The notes beneath the pieces were generated by a model. That model saw only the letters and a program-made list of their open reading frames with translations. It did no database searches and was not told the DNA's origin. Below, piece after piece: positions 55,421 to 64,000 of a DNA stretch of 64,000 nt (its first letter is position 1; each line of letters opens with the position of its first letter). The translations under genes were made by a program, and so were the position numbers. This stretch comes from Lingula anatina (Eukaryota > Brachiopoda > Lingulata > Lingulida > Lingulidae), in NCBI RefSeq assembly GCF_001039355.2, contig NW_019773992.1:198482-262481 (forward strand). The letters are read 5' to 3'.

Positions 55421-55774
55421 AATGGTGCCCTAGATAGATATCATTAACACAACTTTCCAGGTTGTCACTGATGTTTGTTACAAACAGTTTACACTCTTTG
55501 ATACCCAACACAGGATTTCCATTGAATGTACAGCTGGAACCTGTTGAGTGGGAATTAGTTGCAGCTTGGTAATTAAGCCATTGATACATGTTGCATTACA
55601 TTGGGGTGGAACTTGTAACAGGACTGCTATTGTTCATTATTAGGTAATGAGGTAGGTATTGTATAACAGTGGAAACTGATCTCTCTGTCCAACTGCCTTT
55701 CTCTGCAAATTTCAATGATATTTATTTCTGACCATTTACACATCTGCATGTTTTTGTTTTCCTCCCTCTCCCGA

Positions 55775-55795
55775 CTCTCTCTCTCTCTCTCTCTC

Positions 55796-55825
<30 letters not shown>
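55775..55825. repeat. (CT)n then (GT)n compound microsatellite
   Basis: CT units to 55796, then about fourteen GT units. Confidence 0.9.
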
Positions 55826-55826
<1 letters not shown>

Positions 55827-58686
55827 TTACAATTATAGTTGTCAGCCGTTCTTGTACTCATGACAAATTCATGTAGGTAAGACAGAGGGCTTTAAACACT
55901 AATATAATGTGTATGCAGGCTGAAGTTGCTGAAATATTTTTTATGAAGTGTTACATACTGATATAGGAACCTTTTAAGGCCTTGTTTGCCTACCAACTCC
56001 CTGTGTAGTACACACATTAATAGATCTACCATACCAATATAATGGCACCCAGATGGTATGGGGAAGAACGTCTACTAAAAAATAACACCCTGGCAAAAAA
56101 ACTTTGTAGATATGATATTAACTGCTGGCATTTTCGTTCGACTGACAGATAGCACCAAATGTGCGATAAATGTGTTATGTGGAAATGTTTAACATTACAA
56201 GATAGGCAAGGCTGCTGGCAGGGCCGAGGAATATATTGCATGTTTGTGGAAGGCAGTTCACTGGTCTGTGTGACTTGATTATCATCTTCAAAGGTACCTT
56301 TTTATGGTGCTTGCCTCTTGAAATGAGCCTGGTCAGGACGAATGATTGGTTTTTAAGTGAAGGTAAATTTAAATCATTTGTTAGGTTAAATTTTTTTCCA
56401 AGTTTTTCATTTCACATTGCTGATGTCTGGTTTCACATGCTTGTTTTATTGATTTATTATGTTGTTATTTTGGTATAATTGTACATATCAAAGCAATATT
56501 AAAAAATCAAATTGATAGATTCACCAGTCTCAGATAAAGTGCTCAATTCACCAAGTTTTTTTTTCTTTTTTTTTTCAACTATATGATGGCTTTTGTTAAA
56601 TGGAGAACTCTTAATTGTTCGGTGGGTGACTACAAACCATGTATATAAAGACTAGGTTGGACAACTACCATACTAGTATTGTACTGGCACATGAAGCGAG
56701 TGTGCTTCTGTATGTTGAAGGTTTGCTATGCTGAAGGTCCATTTCGCAGCAGGTTCGCAATGTATTATTTTTTGCATGACATTCATCATAAAGAACCTTT
56801 CTTACATAAAGCTTACCCCCATGAAGCAGGACTGGTGTCAATTTGAATACCATAACTGTACTACTCATGAACTAGTAGCCAAGCTGGTGACTATAGAAAG
56901 GCCATCATGTGTTGGTGCACTTTGCCAAGCTGTAGGCTATGTTGATAGTGTGGTGCATGTGGATTGTCACATTAGATAACACATTGTAGAATTGGTATTA
57001 ATTTTGCATTTATAGCTCCATGTAGCTAAACCAACCCATAGCCTAGCTCTCTGTATATACTTCTCTCCAGCAGGGGATATTTCTGTATTATGTGCATGCA
57101 TCCCAAACTCAGATAGTATAAATGTGCACTTGGCTACATGTACTATTTTGTTTCCAAATAAGCCACAAGTCTTGTGATGTGTACCAACATCCCCTGGGGT
57201 CTGCCTTGGTTGGTAATGATTTTGTTTGTTGTCCTAGGTTACACAGGGTGTCATGGTTATCATGTGGCTGGGAATGGGCTGGTTTTACACCAACCTGTTG
57301 CAGATAAGATAATTTTCAAATGGCTAATGGTTATTTTGATATCAGTTATCAATAAAGATGTGCATCCTTTCAGTGCCTGATATTTAATTGGTTAGGAAAA
57401 TGGAAAATACTTCTGCATATGTTCTTTCTATGTACATAGTACCCTATCATTCTATACTCTGCTAAAATACATCTCTGCACTATTTCTGCAAAATGTCCCT
57501 ATAAGTACACAAGGCTACCACAAAACCTGCCTACAATCCTTTTCTCATAAATCTTCAGCGTGACTTCGATATCTGTAGAATCTTCCTTAATGCTCTATAT
57601 ATCCTTTGTGTGGCGCCCCCCTGTGGACAGTGCTGTCCCACACACGTGTTGGAGACACATGGTTGTAATGGTGTTATGGGCCCCGGGTGTTATCACCAAC
57701 TGCTTAAATGTTCCAATTTGATGGTCATGGGGAGTTAAGCAGGATTTTTATCAATCTGAAAGATGTGTTGATTGTTCCTGGCTGTTAACAGGATGTGATA
57801 TGGGGACTTAAAACAAATTTCTCTGTGTTTGTGCTGCCAATTTGACCAAAAGTTGATAGATTTTTCGGGGGTGTTGATTTTGTCCACTGATTTGTATTTG
57901 ATATTTCAGTTAAATGGGAATTACATGTCCTGTTTTCATTGTTGTCTTATGTCGCAATGCCAAAATGAATGCCATATGAAAATAAGAAAACTTGAATTGA
58001 CATCAAGCAAACTAACGTCAGTAGGACATGGTGCCTGCATTCTGTTGTGCACGAGTCATTTTTTTTTTACCTTATATGGCAGTGTATCTTCTGAAACAGA
58101 GGATTTCTTAGTTTTATTTGTAGAGCCGTTGCCTACAGTTTCTATCTGTTTCTAGTGTGCTCTTCCTTGCTACAAGATTGGTGCTGTTTTAACCAGATGC
58201 TATTTCTGAACAGCTATTACTTAACCCAGTGATCTCTTATAGACACTTGAAGATAATTTACAAAGCAGAGAAACATCCTAAAGTGCCTCTTTTTCTTCGT
58301 CAAGGTGAATTTAATGGCTGTAACAGCGGGTCTCTGCATATATCAACATTTTTATATCGTCAGGCATGATCCCCTGACAGAATCAGTATATCCTTTGAAA
58401 CTTTATGATTTTTTTCCGGAACGGGAAACAGAAAATAATGCAGTTAAAGGTAAATGATGCAGAAAAATAGACCTTATTGGCTAGTGACTGTGTATCTTGC
58501 TGTTAGGCAGGGAAAGTGTTTCCAGAATTTGAAATGGAGGTTCTCTCATAGAGGTTAAATGAATAGATAAATGAATTCAATAATGGTGAGATATTATGTT
58601 CCAGAGGATGGGATGCATTGCATTTTGTATATGCCGGACAAGCTAGGGTAGCCTTGTTCTTAACTGATAACATATAACAGCTATTA
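55826..58686. other. Non-coding, no gene supported apart from the repeat at 56718
   Basis: Several short frames without motifs; no convincing exon. Confidence 0.35.
56718..56766. repeat. Degenerate 16 bp periodic repeat
   Basis: GAAGGTTTGCTATGCT, GAAGGTCCATTTCGCA, GCAGGTTCGCAATG: three units with the period and core of the MITE ends at 37262. Probably a relic. Confidence 0.45.
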
Positions 58687-58910
58687 GGCTTTGTTCACAT
58701 AAAAAAATTATTTTCTAAAAATCTATTTTCTATTCGGGGTATCTTGTGATCATGGTCTGTGCCCTGAATACCCCGCCGCGTAATTACTGGCAGTGCGAGC
58801 CAGTTACTTCCAAAGCTGTAATTAATTCTTGGCTGCACTCAGAGTGATCACAAGATACCGCGAATAGAAAATAGATTTTTAGAAAATAGATTTTTCAAGT
58901 GAACGGAGCC
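58687..58910. mobile_element. Complete MITE of the TAACTGGCTCG family, 224 bp, TTA duplication
   Basis: Termini GGCTTTGTTCACAT and (reverse) GGCTCCGTTCACTT, then arms with TCTATTTTCTATTCG and its complement CGAATAGAAAATAGA. Flanked by TTA on both sides (58684-58686, 58911-58913). Non-coding and palindromic; ends and 3 bp duplication fit a PIF/Harbinger MITE. Confidence 0.85.
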
Positions 58911-59093
58911 TTACTCTTTAGGGCAGCAGTCAGTATATCCCAGCATAGGGGGACCTATGTGGAATTCCCTGCTGATAGAAGTTATGCTTCACCTTTATTT
59001 CTTACCCACAGACATTTACCTGGGTGATTATGGCTGGTAATTGCGTGAAGGATTTTTTTGCTGTTTGATTGATTGTTTCCTTTGCAATTTTAG

Positions 59094-59236
59094 GTGAGAT
59101 TAATATGATCACATCTGAAGAATATGTGGAGTGTGAGTCACAAGTGAATTTTAATGAAGTGTCAAAAGACAAAAATATTATTTACCTTAGCATCTGTTGG
59201 AATTTAGACATTTGCACAAATAACGGTTTGCCTCAT
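59094..59236 (+). CDS. Candidate exon, unidentified
   Basis: Acceptor TTTGCAATTTTAG|GT, donor CCTCAT|GTAAGT. The 143 bases are open in one frame: EINMITSEEYVECESQVNFN, EVSKDKNIIYLSICWNLDIC, TNNGLPH. The splice signals are good, and reading stays open to the donor. I do not recognise the protein. Confidence 0.4.
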
Positions 59237-60860
59237 GTAAGTCTAAAAATAATTATTATAATAATTAAATTCTCTTTTTAATGGCCAAATTTGGTTCTTA
59301 TTGAGTCCACTATATACCTGTCATAAAATTGTCTTATAGGCATTGTTTTCTAAATTATTTTGTCACAACGACAAAGGAATGTGTGTGTGGTCCAGGCAAC
59401 CTGTACACTATGGTGAAGCCCAAATGACCAATAACAGTTGCAGCTTTGCATTAACATACAAGTCTTGAACCTGACTGACCAGTCGAGCAGGCATCGAGCA
59501 GGCATCGATAAGTTCATGAATACTTTGACCTTACATGTACCGTAGTCTCTCCCGAGTCCCTTTAATAGCTTGTAAAATCATGACCAGAGCAAATAAGGGG
59601 TTTCAATATAGAGGGCAGCTCATACCTTGGCTGCATGTCCAGATAAATTTTTTTATGTGGCCTGGATGAACCTGTCTGACCAAGAGAGCAGGCATGTATT
59701 TTTTGGCAATTTGCACTGGAATGTACGGCTTCTGAGGGGGCAATACATCAGCTTGGCTCTGACACCTCCATAGATCTATGACCTGCAGAATTCAACTGGT
59801 CAGATGGGATTGGTACCTGTCTGACTGGATCAGACCTGAAATCATCTTGAAAGGAGAATAGCTTTTTACCCTGTGTTTACTGCAGTTTATTATTGGAGTT
59901 CTTACCTGTAATACAGACAGTTGAATACATTTTATCATCAATATGGTTATGCTCATAACCTGTGTTTTTGATTGAAGGTTATAGAAAAGTGTCTTTGGAT
60001 TTTGAGTATATCTTTGTGTTTGGGGGGAGGGGGGGAGTGGTGCATGTGAGCATATTTTATACAGTACAAGAGCTCTGGTAAAATGAAATCATCAGACTTA
60101 TGCAGGGTAAGCATCATGGCATCAGAGAAAATCTGCCTAAGCTAGATTCTGGCAAAGATCTGTCATGTACTAAAAAATGTGTATTTTCAGAACATTAGTT
60201 GTGGAATTTTTACACCACCAGTTGTAATTTTGGTTCTTGTCAGACCACATCAGACTGTAGTTGTCTAAAATAGCTGGACAAATTACCAGAGCTATGTTGT
60301 CTGACATGGAAATTCCTTGAAACTAAGTAAGAGAGATTTTTACATGTCCAAATGCAATGCCTTGCTCCTTGAGAGAGTAACTTTTGAAGCATTCCAGCCA
60401 TGCAAAAAATAGGACGATTTTTTGTGTATGTTAATGGAAGATCAAAAAAGCTATTAAAGAGTGATTACATACAGCAAAATTAGTGCTACGAAATCATGGG
60501 TACGTGTTAAGGGGATCAAGACTTCATCCACCACATTATTTTACAAAAAAAAAAAATGTAAACCAAAAAAGCATTTGGCAGGAACACCTAGGAATTAAGT
60601 TATTTTTTTATCATGGAAACATTTGTTGATGCATACACCCAGTGGGAGGATGGCTTTCATCTTTAGAACATCACTCTTAGATTAACATTTGATCTAGGGG
60701 GGCTTTTTTATGTGTTTCTTTATTGCCTCATTGCCCCATTGGAGACAGTTTTCCTGCAACTTTACCTTTTAACCCAGCTTCTCTGGAGGTTTATGACTGG
60801 TGCAGCTGTCAGGATATATGGGCCATTCACCTGCTGTGTGGAATATTGTGCATGCACCCC
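59237..60860. other. Non-coding, no gene supported
   Basis: AT-rich; a G-run near 60021-60036. Confidence 0.4.
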
Positions 60861-60906
60861 TCCCCCCCTCCCCTCCCTCCCCTCCTCTCTCTCTCTCTCT
60901 CTCTNC

Positions 60907-60942
<36 letters not shown>
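60861..60942. repeat. CT-rich microsatellite with one N
   Basis: CCCT/CT runs followed by (CT)n. Three overlapping Ser/Leu/Pro-rich frames are artefacts of it. ATTTGTGTAC-like unit (CTATCTGTATGGAATATTGT) is repeated on its two sides. Confidence 0.9.
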
Positions 60943-60944
<2 letters not shown>

Positions 60945-62090
60945 AACTATCTGTATGGAATATTGTGCCTGCAGCTCCCTTCTTCCCCTTGCTGCCCTTT
61001 CAACTATCTGTATGAGTACACATAAATAACAAATTTAAATACTTGCAAGCAGCACAGGTATGTGCAGAAATGATCCTGTCCCAAGAGATAAACAAATTAC
61101 TGTTGGAGCTAATTCAAGTTGTCACGGTACTTGAATGTCAATTGGTTCCTTGGTGTTATTACAATTAATTGGCCAGATGTTGATAAATACTGTCAGTTTT
61201 CAATTAATGCAGAGTCTGAAATTCTATGGAGTGTGTTCACTTGGAACAGAAACTGACCACAGTGCATCATCCACATTAACAAGAGTTAAAAACTGACCTG
61301 ACAGTAGTAGGATTTCCAGTACACCTACCGATATAGGAAGATCATCACAGTCTTAATCACTGAAGGTATTAGACTATGTAGATGTACAAAGGAAATATAT
61401 ATATTTGAGATATTCACTTATGATACTGTGCATTAATAGGTTATTAAATATGTATAGCAATGGCTACATATTCTGACATGTACATGGCATCTCGTTTTTT
61501 GTAGATTATATATTTTACTCTGTTTTATGTAGAAGTGGAGTCCTTTTAAAACCGATATGTGTATGTTAAATAGATCTATTTTTTTAAACTAACATGATAA
61601 CAGTGTTCACACATACTTTCTAATTAAAAATAACTTTATCCTTATCAAAAATAGTCTGTGGCAAAATGGGCCCGATTAAAATTTGCTGAAGACTGAGCAG
61701 TGAAAGTGTGAAGTAAAAAATGGAGAGGACCGACCGATAAGTGGTTCACACACTCCTACAGCGAGTTCCACAGTTGTTATTTCAAGTAAAGAGAAAAGTT
61801 TGTTAGATGTGTAACTTTGAAATGTGTAAAGAATAATCAGTTTTGGCAACCACTTCCTTTTTTCTTTTATAACAGGTGTTTGTTGTGACACAGCATCAAC
61901 ACGCCTCCCCTCCCCCCTTTTCCACTGCGCTGTCCTCACACGTTTTTTCCTCTAGAGAGTAGGGAATGTGCTTTTCCATCCAAAGTATTTGGAGGGTCCG
62001 CACGTCATTCAAAGTGCCTTGTAAATTTTTATGTTGACCAGGGAATGGCTGTGACTGTGATAGGTGTGGCACCAACTGCCACATGAATTA
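60943..62090. other. Non-coding, no gene supported
   Basis: No recognised motif on either strand. Confidence 0.35.
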
Positions 62091-62260
62091 AGTGGGCAAG
62101 GCACTGGGGCAGTTTGGGTCAAATGGGTGTGTCAGAGACCAGATGGTCAGTACCATGGGTCAGATGGACATGACACAGGGTGTCACTTAGGTCAAGTGGG
62201 CGTGGCACCAGGTGTCATTGGTGACATGGGTGTGGCAAAGGGTGAAGCATGTTTCCAATA
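62091..62260. repeat. Degenerate GTGGGTGTGGC-type repeat
   Basis: Recurring GGTCA(A/G)(A/G)TGGG(C/T)GTG(G/T)C units, related in style to the minisatellite at 62500. Confidence 0.5.
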
Positions 62261-62315
62261 GACAAGGTTCTTGGTACTCAGTTGGCTTGCTTATTCTCAA
62301 CTGTCAGTTTTTGAT

Positions 62316-62490
62316 GGGGCCATAGCAATAGTCCGAAGGTTCAATAGTCCGAAGGTTCATTGGTCCGAATGTTCGCTATAGAACCTTCGGACCAATGAAC
62401 CCTTGATTAAAAAAAATGATGAAAAAGTTACCATTTTTCGGACCAATGAACCTTCGGACCAATGAACCTTCGGACAATCAAGACGCCCCC
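62316..62490. mobile_element. 175 bp snap-back MITE with 16 bp periodic ends
   Basis: Left arm tandem AGTCCGAAGGTTCA(A/T)T units, right arm the complement CGGACCAATGAACCTT twice. Termini GGGGCC and (reverse) GGGGGC. Flanks GTTTTTGAT and GTTCTTGAT form an 8-9 bp duplication with one mismatch. Same architecture as 37257-37878. Confidence 0.8.
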
Positions 62491-62499
62491 GTTCTTGAT

Positions 62500-62860
62500 C
62501 ACAGGTGGGTGTGGCCCAGGGTAGGAGGTGGATCAACTTGGCATGTTATTAACTGTCACAGATCATGGGAAGCTGCAGCCATAGTTTAGCAGGTGGGTCA
62601 GGTACAGGTTATAAACTGTCAGTGACAGACCACAGGTGGGTGTGGCCCTGGGTAGCAGATGGGTCATCTGGTGTGTTATAAACTGTCAGTGATGGACCAC
62701 AAGTGGGTGTGGCAATAGTAGACAAGGTCCAGGCTGTCAGTGGGAGGGAATACAGGGTCATCTGGTGTGTTATAAACTGTCAGTGATGGACCACAGGTGG
62801 GTGTGGCAATAGTAGACAAGGTCCAGGCTGTCAGTGGGAGGGAATACAGGTGGTATGTTA
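62500..62860. repeat. Minisatellite with CACAGGTGGGTGTGGC / TAAACTGTCAGTGATGGAC units
   Basis: Unit of about 62-103 bp: CACA(G/A)GTGGGTGTGGC, a variable spacer, GGGTCATCTGGTGTGTTATA AACTGTCAGTGATGGAC. Two 100 bp units (62697-62795 and 62797-62850) are nearly identical over the AATAGTAGACAAGGTCCAGG spacer. Confidence 0.85.
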
Positions 62861-64000
62861 TGAGATGGTCGGCTAGCTGCTACCTAAACACTGGAGGCAC
62901 TGTTCAGTATCCTGAAAGTTTCCACAGACACTTCTAGTTAGTTGTACTTACTGGTTAGCGCACCATTGCTTCAATTCTTAGTAAGGATTGGGTATAGCAG
63001 AAGCAAAAAAAAAAAAAAAACTGAAACTATGCAACTTTATTGTTAGCAACTTTTTAATTCATCTGTGATAACTATGTGAGTTAAGAAAGAGAGCTTTGCA
63101 TGCAGTATAAAAATAACATCACCAAAATGTCTGTATATTTAAGGATAAAAAACAATTTAATGTTATGATTGATGTTTTGTTTAAAGAGTTGATCTGAAGC
63201 AATTACTTTCAATGTACATGCTGATGTCTGAAAAGTGTCTTTTAATGGCAAGAACAGTAGCTGACAGAAAGCAGGCCAGCGGTGTTTGAGTATGGGGACC
63301 ATTTACTGAAAGATAACGACCTCTGTTTGTTTTTATAACAACTTGAGACTTCATTTTATGTCAAACAAATGTACATCATCTTCACTGACTCCAATAGCTC
63401 TGCTGATTTGCCATGGTAAATTGTTTATACTACGGACAGTTGTCAAATTATACCTAACCCCAGCAAATACTATACACATGTCTAACTTTCTAGGTATGGT
63501 AAACAGAGGGAGTTTTTTTCTTGATAAATGTTTTTTTTGAATGTTATTAGATTGTGAGTAAAATGGGAAGATGTATTGAAACTGTTGATATAGGACCCTA
63601 TCACATGGAGACACAAGATCTGAGTAGTACAAGGTAAAAGCAGGTTATCCCATCTCCTCTATGTTTTGTGTATTTTTTCTCGCTTTGTGGGTGGTATCCG
63701 TTGGTATCTTCCTGCTCACTCAGGTATCACATGATAAAACCTGGTACCTTTTATCTCGCTTGTGTCCATTTAAGGCTCCAGCATAATTTCTTTCATATAT
63801 GCTGTATTAAACAAGGGCACAAGGGATAAGACTGATGCACAAGTTAGGATTTAGCACGACCAAACTTTTTCACAATTTTAAATTAACATCTTTTTTTCTA
63901 ATGCTGAAGAAAAGAATGACAACATTGTATATACATGTATTGCTAAGAAATTGATGAAGTATTTCTTTACCCATTGCACTTGTACTGGTAGAACTGTTGA
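62861..64000. other. Non-coding, no gene supported
   Basis: A-run at 63006-63020. The minus-strand frame at 63351-63632 contains DMCIVFAGVRYNLTTVRS but has no splice or family support. Confidence 0.35.

Noticed and set aside
60712-61029. Three overlapping Ser/Leu/Pro-rich frames
   Set aside because: They translate a CT microsatellite in different frames; no start context or conservation.
63351-63632. 93-codon minus-strand frame
   Set aside because: Partly coding-like wording but no splice sites, no motif and no neighbours to support it.
1-64000. tRNA, rRNA or snRNA genes
   Set aside because: I looked for A/B-box or cloverleaf-like patterns and conserved snRNA segments by eye and found none convincing.

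Overview
This is animal genomic DNA. Genes are split by GT-AG introns, the sequence is AT-rich with many microsatellites, and the mobile elements are animal types (PIF/Harbinger, hAT, Helitron, Ty3/Gypsy, a LINE tail, Tc1/mariner and several snap-back MITEs). The set of repeats and the one clearly identified gene suggest a marine invertebrate, perhaps a mollusc, brachiopod or another lophotrochozoan. The species cannot be fixed from the window.

Layout. 0-12.2 kb is nested mobile DNA. The left edge holds a SWIM-finger-like exon. A hAT/ZNF862-like, intron-containing gene follows on the minus strand (8814 to 1166). Its first coding exon is cut in two by a 4.9 kb PIF/Harbinger element (3809-8709) with TIRs, a CAG target duplication, a SANT/MADF-like gene and a DDE transposase. 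A cluster of Harbinger-like ends and a second TIR-bounded element (9646-12168) follow. The second element carries a basic protein gene and five copies of a 15-mer, GGGACGGACGCTACA.

12.4-19.3 kb is the host-gene core. The first coding exon of V-ATPase catalytic subunit A (minus) and a complete six-exon HSPA13/STCH gene (plus) appear to share a divergent promoter near 14.3-14.4 kb. If the V-ATPase call is right, most of the left third of the window is its first coding intron.

21-35 kb is a graveyard of a Helitron-like element on the minus strand. One copy has the order protease-like domain, Helitron N-terminal domain, PIF1-type helicase. Around it lie a second helicase tail and at least eight more pieces of the cysteine-protease domain, some in about 1 kb direct duplications. 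Also present are SUMO-interaction-like acidic motifs, two copies of a small multi-exon ORF, two copies of a possible PC4-like domain, a Gypsy RT fragment and an Env-like fragment.

36-64 kb is mostly non-coding. It holds a Tc1-like scrap, a MITE nested inside another MITE with a perfect 8 bp duplication, a family of GATCGATC-containing snap-back MITEs (five copies), a 799 bp gap, microsatellites, a minisatellite and a set of plausible but unidentified plus-strand exons (40.7-51.9 kb and 59.1 kb).
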